Assembly: GCA_963733765.1 (NCBI GenBank)
Contig: CAVTEI010000003.1
Location: 2,046,001 to 2,110,000, forward strand
Source: DATKAS01 sp963733765
Lineage (GTDB): Bacteria > Actinomycetota > Acidimicrobiia > Acidimicrobiales > DATKAS01
DNA length: 64,000 nt
Direction: 5' to 3'
The notes beneath the pieces are model-generated. The model did not search any database. It was not told the origin of the DNA and saw only the letters and a program-made list of their open reading frames with translations. Shown in pieces: positions 37,326 through 45,646 of this stretch. Both the position numbers and the translations under genes were made by a program. Every line of letters begins with the position of its first letter. Positions within the stretch are counted from its first letter, which is position 1.

Positions 37326-37991
37326 ATGGCGATCGATGTCGAGACGAAGGACTGCACGGCGCTGAGCGATGCTGAGCTCGGCGAGATGGGTGACATCTGC
37401 ACAGGTGGGTCCGCAGGTTTCGATTTCGGGATGCTCTCGAAGCAGCGGGAAGAGTGGGTGCTCATCACCCTTGCCCGCTCCGAGGGCAAGCTGCAGGGCT
37501 TCTCGTTCTGCACGCTCGAACGCATCGGCGGCACGCCGAGCGTGCTCATCGGCCTCGCGTCGGTGAAGCGCACGTCGAAGCGCGACGCCGTGCTGAAGGC
37601 GGTCATGCACGACCAGTTCCGCCGCGCCGTGCTCGCCTTCCCCGACGAGGATGTGCTCGTCGGCACGCGGTTCGCGTCGCCCTCCGGGTTCGAGGCGTTC
37701 AAGTCGATGAAGGACATCAACCCGCGACCCGGACACAAGGCCAACGGCGAGGAGCGGGCGTGGGGCCGGCGCCTCGCGAAGCGCTTCTCGGTCGAGGGCA
37801 CCTACGACGAGCACAAGTTCTCGGTCAAGGGCAACGGGTCGGTCGCGCGAGTGCTCGATCACGAGTCCTTGAAGCCCGAGGCGATCGCTCCCGACGTCGC
37901 GGCGTTCTTCAAGGGGTTCAGGGTCAATCGCGGCGACTGCCTCGTGGCCTTCGGCTGGGTCATGGCCGAAGATCTCGCCAAGCTCGCCTGA
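37326..37991 (+). CDS. Conserved hypothetical protein
   Basis: A 221-residue soluble protein I do not recognise. It has the sequence VLIGLASVKRTSKRDAVLKAVM, a central stretch on access to a donor-like loop (KRTSKRDAV), and DVLVGTRFASPSGFEAFKSM, which faintly recalls the layout of a GNAT acetyltransferase (beta strand, basic loop, helix); this is a guess. No membrane segment or signal peptide. It is preceded by an 80-base gap after dnaE. Confidence 0.6.
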   Translation: MAIDVETKDCTALSDAELGEMGDICTGGSAGFDFGMLSKQREEWVLITLARSEGKLQGFSFCTLERIGGTPSVLIGLASVKRTSKRDAVLKAVMHDQFRRAVLAFPDEDVLVGTRFASPSGFEAFKSMKDINPRPGHKANGEERAWGRRLAKRFSVEGTYDEHKFSVKGNGSVARVLDHESLKPEAIAPDVAAFFKGFRVNRGDCLVAFGWVMAEDLAKLA

Positions 37992-38014
37992 GCTCAACGC
38001 CTGATCCAGCTGCG

Positions 38015-38812
38015 TCAGCTGGGGTGCCAGCTCGCCGGACGCGGGTACCAGACCTTCGCCCACGGGTAGGGCCGGAACGGCCGCCACTGACCTTCGGGTT
38101 GTGCCAGCCGATCGGCGATGACCGCGAGCACAGTCGGATTGTGGCCGAGCCCGCTGTGGCTGCCGCGCACTTCGATGTTCTCGCTGCGCTCGCTGCGCTC
38201 ATCGATGCACGTGTGCCAGCGGACGATGCCGTCGGTGCGTGTGTAGATCGCAGTCGAGGGCACCGCGAGACGGTCACGGTCCTCCTCGCGCTCGGCGATG
38301 CGCAGCAGTTCGGCGCGGTGCGCGGGGGACAGCGTCTCGTACATGCCCGACGCCCAGCTGCGGTCACCGTCGACCATGCGGAACGGGCTGCCCAGCGTGA
38401 TCACCTGGCGGACGAGATCAGGCTTTCGCCGCGCGAGCTCACGCGCGTAGATGCCTCCGAGGCTCCACCCGACGATCGACACCGTCCGGCCGTGGAGGCC
38501 GTGGAGCTCGTCGAGACGTTCCTGGATTCCGGTGACGATGCGGCGTGTCGGCCCGAAGTTCGGTCCCAGATGCCAACCATGCGCCCACCACCCCTGACTC
38601 CGAAGGAACCAGCGCAATGGCAGCGTGGAACGATCGCCCGCGGTGAACCCGGGGAGCACGAGCACGGGATGGCGGTCACCGCGGCCCGCCATCCTGAGCA
38701 ACGGTGATGCCGCGACGAATGCACCGAGCTCGAGCACGGCGCGCTGTTCGGCGGCGAGGAGCAACGCCGAGGGTGCCCGAACACCCGCATGGCTACGCTC
38801 CGCCGCGTCCAT
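38015..38812 (-). CDS. Alpha/beta hydrolase
   Basis: A 265-residue alpha/beta-hydrolase-fold protein with the nucleophile elbow GWSLGG, an oxyanion region HPVLVLPGFTAGD, and a late His in GSHSGLGHNP. It resembles triacylglycerol lipase/esterase-like proteins of Actinobacteria; the substrate is unknown. ATG 38812 is preceded by TACGTT at six bases. The promoter is shared back-to-back with the nitroreductase gene. Confidence 0.8.
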   Translation of the reverse strand: MDAAERSHAGVRAPSALLLAAEQRAVLELGAFVAASPLLRMAGRGDRHPVLVLPGFTAGDRSTLPLRWFLRSQGWWAHGWHLGPNFGPTRRIVTGIQERLDELHGLHGRTVSIVGWSLGGIYARELARRKPDLVRQVITLGSPFRMVDGDRSWASGMYETLSPAHRAELLRIAEREEDRDRLAVPSTAIYTRTDGIVRWHTCIDERSERSENIEVRGSHSGLGHNPTVLAVIADRLAQPEGQWRPFRPYPWAKVWYPRPASWHPS

Positions 38813-38818
38813 GAAGTG

Positions 38819-38828
38819 AACGTACTGT
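38819..38828. promoter_or_regulatory. Overlapping divergent -10 boxes (AACGTACTGT)
   Basis: The ten bases contain TACGTT on the minus strand (38824-38819), six bases from the hydrolase ATG, and TACTGT on the plus strand (38823-38828), 21 bases before the nitroreductase ATG. The two boxes share the central TA, giving a symmetric bidirectional promoter. Confidence 0.5.
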
Positions 38829-38849
38829 GACGGAAGAGGAAAACCGGCG

Positions 38850-39449
38850 ATGGACTTCGAAGAAGCCGTTCGCAGCCGACGCATGGTGCGCAACTTCGAC
38901 GACACGCCGGTCGCCACCGAGGTCGTGGATCGGCTTCTCGATCTCGCCCGTCGCGGGCCTACCGCCGGCCACAGCCAGGGCGTCGACTTCATCGTCCTCG
39001 AAGGGTCCGAGCAGACGGCGCGGCTCTGGGAGATTCCGCGTGCCCGCGACTATTGGGAGGCGCGGTTCCCGGAGGTGGTCGCGGCGCCGGTCCTCGTGAT
39101 TCCGATTGCCGATCAGGCGGCGTACTTGCGGCGGTACTCGGAGCCCGACAAGGCCGCGGCCAATCGACAAGAGGCAAGTGCGTGGCCCGTTCCCTACTGG
39201 CTCACCGACACCGCGATGGCGACGATGATCCTCCTTCTCGCCGCAGTGAACGCCGGTCTCGGGTCGGTGTTCTTCAGCCTTCCCGAACCCGTGGAAGGTG
39301 CGCTTCTCCAGCGTCTCGGCGTGCCCGACGGGCTCAAGCCGATCGGTGTCGTCGCGCTCGGCCACGTGAAAGACGGTCGGCCGACCGGCTCCGCAACGAC
39401 CCGCGCCCGCCGTCCGTTCGCGGATGTCATCCATCGCGGCGGCTGGTGA
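38850..39449 (+). CDS. Nitroreductase family protein
   Basis: A 199-residue flavin-dependent nitroreductase-fold protein: MDFEEAVRSRRMVRNFDDTPV, LLDLARRGPTAGHSQG and DTAMATMILLLAAVNAGLGSVF. The Arg-rich start and the PTAGHSQ loop are FMN contacts. Probable function is NAD(P)H-dependent reduction of an unknown substrate. GAGGAAAA is a Shine-Dalgarno. Confidence 0.9.
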   Translation: MDFEEAVRSRRMVRNFDDTPVATEVVDRLLDLARRGPTAGHSQGVDFIVLEGSEQTARLWEIPRARDYWEARFPEVVAAPVLVIPIADQAAYLRRYSEPDKAAANRQEASAWPVPYWLTDTAMATMILLLAAVNAGLGSVFFSLPEPVEGALLQRLGVPDGLKPIGVVALGHVKDGRPTGSATTRARRPFADVIHRGGW

Positions 39450-39464
39450 GGTCACAATGGAGGT

Positions 39465-40292
39465 ATGAGCACCACGGCCCCCAAGCGCGAGGTCAGGAGA
39501 GTGTCCTCGCGCTGGCCGGTCACGGTTGCGGCAGTGCTGGGGGGTGTTGCGCTCCTGCTCGTCGCCTACGTGGCCCTGAGAAGCGACCAGAACGACGTGC
39601 TGTCGTTCGCGGGCGTGCCGAGCGAGGTGGTGGTGCAGAGCGACGCGGGCCTCGTGGTCGTGGTCCCCGCGGAGGGCGACGACGTGCAAGTCAGCCGACG
39701 CGCGGAGTGGACGGTCGCCAAGCCGGACATGAAGGTCGAGGTCGTGGGTGGATCGCTCGTCATCCAGGCCCACTGCGACGGTGGCACCTGGCTGTGTGAC
39801 GTGCAGCATCGGGTCGCGGTCCCCGCGGATGTGCGCGTTCGCATCGTCGGGGAGGGGAGCACGGTGGACGTCGCCGGCATAAGCGGCGCCGTCGACATCG
39901 AGACAAGTGGTGGCGATGTAGTCGTCACCAACCTCACGTCGGCTCTGAAGGTCCGCACGGCTGGCGGCGACATCTCGATCTCGGAGGTCACCGGCGACAT
40001 CGACGTCGCGACCGAAGACGGCACCATCACCGGCGACGCGCTGACGGGCCTCGCGATTCAGTCCGGCACGGACAGCGGGGACATCTCGCTCAATGTCACC
40101 GGACCGGCGGATCGCATCGGTGCCGGGTCGAACTCCGGCAACATCACGCTCGTCGTACTCGACGTCGGCTATGTCGTCGACGCGCAGGCCTCGTCGGGCG
40201 ATGTCACGGTCGACATCACCGAGTCGCCGGCAGCGGCGCACGCGATCTCCGCGAGCACGGGCTCGGGGGAGATCTCGATCACGGCGGGGTAG
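39465..40292 (+). CDS. Membrane-anchored DUF4097-type beta-repeat protein
   Basis: A 275-residue protein. A short basic N-terminus and one transmembrane helix (about residues 18-38) precede a right-handed beta-repeat of the DUF4097 type. Repeats read VDIETSGGDVVVTNLTSALKV, then TAGGDISISEVTGDIDV, then TDSGDISLNVTG and TGSGEISITAG, each with the Gly-Asp turn. Such proteins are thought to be surface or signalling beta-helices; no enzymatic residues are seen. AATGGAGGT upstream of the ATG is a Shine-Dalgarno. Confidence 0.75.
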   Translation: MSTTAPKREVRRVSSRWPVTVAAVLGGVALLLVAYVALRSDQNDVLSFAGVPSEVVVQSDAGLVVVVPAEGDDVQVSRRAEWTVAKPDMKVEVVGGSLVIQAHCDGGTWLCDVQHRVAVPADVRVRIVGEGSTVDVAGISGAVDIETSGGDVVVTNLTSALKVRTAGGDISISEVTGDIDVATEDGTITGDALTGLAIQSGTDSGDISLNVTGPADRIGAGSNSGNITLVVLDVGYVVDAQASSGDVTVDITESPAAAHAISASTGSGEISITAG

Positions 40293-40355
40293 CGTTCGCC
40301 CCCTCGGGCGCGGCAACGCGCACGTCAGGAGGCGGCGAGCAAGGCCAGTGATCGG

Positions 40356-41948
40356 GTGAAGAGCGAGCCGGCGGGCGGGAGCGGCATCGGACCGGCGCGG
40401 TTCGCGTTCGTCTACGCCCTCGGAGCGTCGGCCGCGCTCACCGTTCTCTACTTCGCGGTCGCCGACTCATCCGTCGCGCCCCTGTGGGGCGCGATCGCAG
40501 GGCTCGCGACGTTCATCCTGTTCTCAACGGTGGTGCTGTACGTCGTACTGCGTCGCCACGCTGTCCGGCTCGGCGCGTCGCAGACCGAGCTGTTGGCGTC
40601 GCTCTCGAGGTACCGCGAGCTGTTCGAGGCGTCACCTGATCCCATGTGGGTCTACGACCTCGACACGTTGTCTTTCCTCGCGGTCAACGACGAGGCAGTC
40701 ACGAAGTACGGCTGGTCCGAACCGGAGTTCCTCACGATGAGCGTCGCCGACTTGCTCGATCCCGCGGACGTGCCGGTGCTCATGGCTAGTTTTCGCCGGC
40801 TCGGCCCAGGCCCATCCGTCCCGGGCGAGTGGCGGCACCGCACGAAGCGCGGCGCCCACGTGTGGGTCGAAGTCTCGGCGCAGTCGATTGAGTACGAGGA
40901 AAGACGGGCGGGTCTCGCTGTCGCGCGCGATGTCACTGATCGGCACGTGGCGGAGGAGGCACTCGTCGTCAGTGAGCATCAGCTCCGGCTCGGGTTCGAG
41001 CTCAGCCCCGTCGGCATGGCCATCGTCGCCCGCGACGGCCGCATCACCCGCGCGAACGCGGCGCTCGGCGACCTCGTCGCGCGCGGGCCGCGCTCACTCA
41101 TGGGCGTTCGCTTCGAGTCGCTGGTGCATCCGGACGACCTGGCCACGTTCCAAGGTGACGCCGACGGCATGCTCGACGGCGCCGGCCCCGTGCGGTCGCG
41201 GGCGCTCCGCCTCGTGCGGCCCGACGGAACGACCGCCCACGTCGCCGCGGACATGGTCCTCGTCAGTGAGACCGCCGACGAACCGCAGTTCTTCTCGCTC
41301 CAGCTGCGCGACACGACGTCCGAGGCGCGCCGGGAGGGCCTCGAGACCGCACGGCTCGCCATTCGAGACCGGATCGATCAAGGTCAGCCGGTGCAGGGCA
41401 CGCTCGACGAGATCTGCCGGATGGTCGAGTCTCAGCTCGATTGGGCGCTCGGCGCGGTGATGCGCGTCCGCGCGGGCGGGCTCGAGCTCGCCGCGGGCGA
41501 ACGGCTGCCGCCGCTGCTCGAGAGCGCGCTGCGGTCAGTCGCGATGGATCCCTCCGGTGTGCCGTGTGCGCGCGCTGCCGCGCGAAACGAACCCGTCGTG
41601 CTCGCGGACGTGAGCGCCTCGCAAGCGCCCGGACGTCTCCCTGGGCTCTCCGCGGTCGGCGTTCGGGCGTGGTGCTCGTGGCCCGTCGCTGATGCGAGCG
41701 GCTACGTCGTCGCGACCGTCGACGCGCTTCGCACCAAGCCCGTCCCCCTGACGCCAACGGAGGAGCAGGCCATGGCAGTGGCGGCCGAGCTCGTCGCTGC
41801 CGCGCTCGAGTCTCAGCAGGGTCCGGCGGCCGAGCCCGTCGAGCGGCCCGCCGTCACGGTGCGTCGCGTCATCGATCTGCGGGAAGCTCGCCAGCGAGCC
41901 CGTGAGACCGGCACTGGCGGACCGTCCGAGCCGGGTCCCTCGACCTGA
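40356..41948 (+). CDS. Membrane PAS-PAS-GAF sensor protein without an output domain
   Basis: A 530-residue protein starting at GTG 40356. Two transmembrane helices (about residues 15-35 and 43-65) are followed by a PAS domain (about 85-205, LFEASPDPMWVYDLDTLSF), a second PAS (about 210-325, GFELSPVGMAIVARDGRIT), and a GAF-like domain (about 335-485). No histidine kinase, GGDEF or EAL domain follows; the C-terminus is a short charged tail. It may signal through a partner protein that is not in the neighbourhood. Confidence 0.75.
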   Translation: MKSEPAGGSGIGPARFAFVYALGASAALTVLYFAVADSSVAPLWGAIAGLATFILFSTVVLYVVLRRHAVRLGASQTELLASLSRYRELFEASPDPMWVYDLDTLSFLAVNDEAVTKYGWSEPEFLTMSVADLLDPADVPVLMASFRRLGPGPSVPGEWRHRTKRGAHVWVEVSAQSIEYEERRAGLAVARDVTDRHVAEEALVVSEHQLRLGFELSPVGMAIVARDGRITRANAALGDLVARGPRSLMGVRFESLVHPDDLATFQGDADGMLDGAGPVRSRALRLVRPDGTTAHVAADMVLVSETADEPQFFSLQLRDTTSEARREGLETARLAIRDRIDQGQPVQGTLDEICRMVESQLDWALGAVMRVRAGGLELAAGERLPPLLESALRSVAMDPSGVPCARAAARNEPVVLADVSASQAPGRLPGLSAVGVRAWCSWPVADASGYVVATVDALRTKPVPLTPTEEQAMAVAAELVAAALESQQGPAAEPVERPAVTVRRVIDLREARQRARETGTGGPSEPGPST

Positions 41949-41957
41949 GCGCTCGGC

Positions 41958-43922
41958 TCACGACGCGGCCAGCTGCGTCTCGAGCGCTTCGACGGTGTCC
42001 ACGGGCGCGAGGCACGTGTAATCGCGACACACGTACGCGAAGCCGTCACGCCGTCCCTCCCAAAGTGGTGACGAGTACGGCTCGCCCCACGCGAGCACGG
42101 CGTTGGGCAGGTAGCGGGACTGGGCGACCGCGACCAGATCGGGTCGATCGCCGACGACGGCGATCTCGGTCGACCCCGACTGATGAAAGTCAACCGCCGA
42201 CAGAAGCTCGGGAAACGCAAGGGGATGACTCCCCGCGAGTGGCCCCAGCAACGCGAGCACACGCTCGGCGTGGTCGCGGTACCTCTGATCGCCGGTCAAC
42301 GCGGCAAGGCGCAGAAGTCCGAACGCGGCCAGGCTGTTTGCCGCCGGTGTGGCGTTGTCGAGCAGATCCTTGGCGCGGGTGACCAGCGCCTCGCCGTCGC
42401 GGCCGGTCGTGAAGAGCCCGCCCTCGGCGGGATCCCAGAAGAGATCGAGCATCGCGTCGGCAGTCGACACGGCCGCGTCGATCCAGCGGCGCTGACCGGT
42501 CGCCTGTCCGAGCGACACGAACGCCTGCACGAGCGCTGCGTAGTCGGCAGCGAACGCGAGGTGCCGGGCACCTCCGTCGCGCTGCCACGACCGGAGCCAT
42601 CGCCCGTCGTCGCGGCGCAGGTGCTGAAGCAGAAACTCGCCGTTGGCGACGGCGGCCTCTAGCCAGTCGGCGCGCTGCGTCGCCGCGGCGGCGCGCGAGA
42701 GCGAGTCGAGCATCAGCGCGTTCCACTCCGTGAGCACCTTGTCGTCGAGGCCCGGTCGGACACGCTTCTCGCGCGCGTCGAAGAGCTGCTGCCGGGCCGT
42801 CTCGACGTCGGGCGGACGCGCGAGCTCGCCCCGAACGGGGCGATGGAGGATGTTCGACCCCTCGAAGTTTCCCGACTTCGTGACGCCGTACCACGCGATG
42901 GCTGCGGGCGCGAGCCCGGGGCCGACGACGTCCTCGATCTCCTCGATGCGCCAGACGTAGAAACGTCCCTCTTCGCCTTCGGAGTCTGCATCCTCGGCGG
43001 ACGAGAACCCGCCCTCCGGCTGGCGCAGGTCGCGCAGTACATATCCGATCGTCTCGTCGACGACCTGGCGCCAGCGCGACTCGCCCAGCTGCAGCCACGC
43101 GTGGAGGTACACGCGCGACAGCAGGGCTTGGTCGTAGAGCATCTTCTCGAAGTGGGGCACCATCCAAAATGCGTCGACCGAGTACCGGGCGAAGCCGCCG
43201 CCGAGATGGTCGTACATGCCTCCCGATGCCATCGCATCGAGTGACGTGGTAACGACGGTCCGGGCTCCGTCACCGCCGTTGTGTGCGTGCGCGCGCAGAC
43301 ACAGCTCGAGCGTCATCGCCTGAGGGAACTTCGGAGCTCGTCCGAACCCACCCCACTCCGGATCGAACTCGGCGGCAAGGGCTTGCAGCGCGGCGTTGAG
43401 AACGTCGGTGCCGGGAAGCTCACCGTCGCCGGCCGTCAGCTTGGCGAGCCGGTTCAGCGACTCCGTCAGCTGTCCGGCCTGGTCGAGGAGCTCCGGCCTT
43501 CGGTTGTTCCACGCGTCGTCGATGGCGCTCAGCAGCTGGAGAAAACCGGGCTTCGGATAGTACGTGCCGCCGAAGAAGGGCTTGCCATCCGAGGTCAGGA
43601 ACACCGTCATCGGCCACCCGCCATGACCCGAAACCGCCTGCACTGCCTCCATGTAGATCGCGTCGACGTCGGGGCGTTCCTCGCGGTCGACCTTCACACA
43701 CACGAACCGCCGGTTCATCTCCGTCGCGACCTCGTCGTCCTCGAACGACTCGTGCGCCATGACGTGACACCAGTGACACGCCGAGTAGCCGACGGACAGC
43801 AGGATCGGCTTGTCGGCGGACTCCGCAGCCGCAAACGCCTCCGGGCCCCACGGGTACCAGTCGACGGGGTTCTCGCGATGTTGGCGGAGATACGGAGACG
43901 TCTCGCCAGCCAGCCGGTTCAC
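41958..43922 (-). CDS. DUF255 / YyaL-like thioredoxin-domain protein
   Basis: A 654-residue protein of the YyaL/SPATA20 family: N-terminal thioredoxin-like domain with CHWCHVMAHESFED and NRRFVCVKVDREERPDVD, then an (alpha/alpha)6 barrel like those of glycoside hydrolases (QAMTLELCLRAHA, YDHLGGGFARYSVDAFW, LTEWNALML). The family is widespread, and its role is unknown. The start is GTG 43922 with TAGCCT six bases upstream. The frame is intact. Confidence 0.9.
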   Translation of the reverse strand: MNRLAGETSPYLRQHRENPVDWYPWGPEAFAAAESADKPILLSVGYSACHWCHVMAHESFEDDEVATEMNRRFVCVKVDREERPDVDAIYMEAVQAVSGHGGWPMTVFLTSDGKPFFGGTYYPKPGFLQLLSAIDDAWNNRRPELLDQAGQLTESLNRLAKLTAGDGELPGTDVLNAALQALAAEFDPEWGGFGRAPKFPQAMTLELCLRAHAHNGGDGARTVVTTSLDAMASGGMYDHLGGGFARYSVDAFWMVPHFEKMLYDQALLSRVYLHAWLQLGESRWRQVVDETIGYVLRDLRQPEGGFSSAEDADSEGEEGRFYVWRIEEIEDVVGPGLAPAAIAWYGVTKSGNFEGSNILHRPVRGELARPPDVETARQQLFDAREKRVRPGLDDKVLTEWNALMLDSLSRAAAATQRADWLEAAVANGEFLLQHLRRDDGRWLRSWQRDGGARHLAFAADYAALVQAFVSLGQATGQRRWIDAAVSTADAMLDLFWDPAEGGLFTTGRDGEALVTRAKDLLDNATPAANSLAAFGLLRLAALTGDQRYRDHAERVLALLGPLAGSHPLAFPELLSAVDFHQSGSTEIAVVGDRPDLVAVAQSRYLPNAVLAWGEPYSSPLWEGRRDGFAYVCRDYTCLAPVDTVEALETQLAAS

Positions 43923-43935
43923 GCGGGCAGGCTAT

Positions 43936-44054
43936 CCACCTGGCTTCCGCGGCCACCTGGCTTCCGCGGCCACCTGGCTTCCGCGGCCACCTGGCTTCCG
44001 CGGCCACCTACCTTCCGGGGCCACGTAGCTTGCGCAGCCCCCTAGTCTCCCGTG
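43936..44054 (+). repeat. Seven tandem 17-base units upstream of the SDR gene
   Basis: Unit CCACCTGGCTTCCGCGG. Copies 1-4 (43936-44003) are identical. Copy 5 (44004) has four changes, copy 6 (44021) is more diverged, and copy 7 (44038) contains TAGTCT, which forms the -10 box of the gene starting at 44057. The array begins two bases beyond the -10 box of the divergent DUF255 gene and so fills the whole intergenic space. Confidence 0.85.
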
Positions 44055-44056
44055 CC

Positions 44057-44821
44057 ATGCAGGTGAGCCTCGAAGGCAAAGTCGCACTCGTCACCGGGGG
44101 ATCGAAGGGCATCGGGTTCGCCATCGCGTCGAGCTACGCGGCGGCAGGCGCGAAGGTGATGCTCTCGTCGCGCAAGCTCGACCAGCTCGTCGCCGCCGCG
44201 TCGAAGATCGGGGGAGACACCCATGTCTTCGTCGCGAACGCCGGCGACGTCGAGGCTGCGGATCAGGCGGTCGAGGCGACGATCGAACGCTTCGGCCGCC
44301 TCGACATCCTCGTGAACAACGCCGCGACGAACCCGTACGCCGGCCGCGTCATCGAGGTCGACGAGGCTCGCTACGACAAGACGATGCAGGTGAACCTGAA
44401 GGGTCCGATCTTCTGGTCGCAGTCGGCGTGGCGACGGTGGATGAAGGACAACGGTGGCGTCATCATCAACATCGCATCGGTCGGCGGGCTGAGGGCCGAG
44501 GGCCTGCTCGGCGTCTACAACATCACGAAGGCGGGGGTGATCCACCTCACCCGTCAGCTCGCCGGCGAGCTCGGGCCGAAGGTGCGGGTCGTCGGGATCG
44601 CGCCCGGCCTGGTGAAAACCGACTTCGCACAGATGCTCGTCGACAACTTCGGCGAGCAGCTCGCCCGCTCGATGCCTACCCGACGTCTCGGCGAGCCCGA
44701 GGACATCGGCTATCTGGCGACGTTCCTTGCGAGCGACCTCGCGTCGTGGATCACCGGAGAGACCTACGTCATCGATGGCGGCGCGGGCGTGCGCCAGGAG
44801 CGGGCTCCAGCGCCCTCCTGA
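44057..44821 (+). CDS. Short-chain dehydrogenase/reductase
   Basis: A 254-residue classical SDR: TGGSKGIGFAIA for the cofactor, NNAATNPYAG, catalytic Ser in IASVGGLRAEGLLGVYNITK and the YxxxK pair in YNITK, and PGLVKTDFAQ. It is 34-60% typical of FabG-like and fatty-acid SDRs of Actinobacteria, but the substrate is unknown. TAGTCT lies eight bases before the ATG within the last unit of the 17-base repeat array. Confidence 0.88.
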   Translation: MQVSLEGKVALVTGGSKGIGFAIASSYAAAGAKVMLSSRKLDQLVAAASKIGGDTHVFVANAGDVEAADQAVEATIERFGRLDILVNNAATNPYAGRVIEVDEARYDKTMQVNLKGPIFWSQSAWRRWMKDNGGVIINIASVGGLRAEGLLGVYNITKAGVIHLTRQLAGELGPKVRVVGIAPGLVKTDFAQMLVDNFGEQLARSMPTRRLGEPEDIGYLATFLASDLASWITGETYVIDGGAGVRQERAPAPS

Positions 44822-44832
44822 CCCGCAGGACC

Positions 44833-45636
44833 TCAGCCGTCGATCGCGCCGTCGATCGCGCCCAGGATCTTCGCGAGCTCGGGGTAGCGCTTGGTGTGCG
44901 CACCGCCGTCGAGCCGCACGAGATCGCCGGTCATCCACGACGCGTCGTCGGACGCCAGGAAGAGCGCTACCCCCGCCACGTCGTCAGGCGAGCCGGTGCG
45001 CCCGAGTGGCGCGTTCTCGACGAACGCCGCCTTGATCGGCGGTGTCTGGTTGAGGAGCGCCGCGAGTGGCGTGTCGACGAGCCCGGGAGCAATCGCGTTG
45101 ACGCGGATGCCGTGAGGTCCGAGCTCCATCGCGGCCACCTTCGTGTGCATGTCGACGGCCGCCTTGCCCGCGCAGTACACGCCCATGCCCTCCGCGGGTT
45201 GGATCGCGTTGAGCGAGGCGATGTTGATGATCGAGCCACCGTTGCCCGCCGCGATCATGGCGCGAGCCTCGTGCTTCACCGACAGCATCACGCCCCGCAC
45301 GTTGATCGCCATGACCGCGTCCCAGGTCTCGACGTCCTGGTCGACCACGTTGGCGAATGCGCCGATCCCGGCGGCGTTGACACCGATGTCGAGGCGGCCG
45401 TATGCGCTGACCGCTTGCGCGCAGAGAGCCTCGAGATCGTCCTCGCGTGTGACGTCGGCAAGGCGAGTCGAGGCGGCGCCCTCGAGCTCGTCGGTGACTG
45501 CTTTCAGAGCCGCTTCGTTGATGTCGCCGAGAACGACCCTCGCGCCCTCGGCGACAAAGCGCCGGGCGATGCCCAGACCGATGCCCGATGCGCCACCGGT
45601 GATGACTGCGACTCTGCCTTCGATGCGACCCGACAT
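44833..45636 (-). CDS. Short-chain dehydrogenase/reductase
   Basis: A 267-residue classical SDR: VITGGASGIGLGIARRF, then an acidic residue after the second strand (VVLGDINEAA), which favours NAD(H). NAAGIGAFANVVDQ, catalytic Ser (INIASLNAIQ), and YCAGKAAVD follow. It ends close to the convergent SDR. ATG 45636 has TAGCCT seven bases upstream. Substrate unknown; not a menaquinone enzyme despite lying beside menE. Confidence 0.88.
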   Translation of the reverse strand: MSGRIEGRVAVITGGASGIGLGIARRFVAEGARVVLGDINEAALKAVTDELEGAASTRLADVTREDDLEALCAQAVSAYGRLDIGVNAAGIGAFANVVDQDVETWDAVMAINVRGVMLSVKHEARAMIAAGNGGSIINIASLNAIQPAEGMGVYCAGKAAVDMHTKVAAMELGPHGIRVNAIAPGLVDTPLAALLNQTPPIKAAFVENAPLGRTGSPDDVAGVALFLASDDASWMTGDLVRLDGGAHTKRYPELAKILGAIDGAIDG

Positions 45637-45646
45637 CCGCCGGAGG

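Noticed and set aside
43936..44054. CRISPR-like array
   Set aside because: Units are directly adjacent with no spacers, and no cas genes are present; it is a simple tandem repeat.
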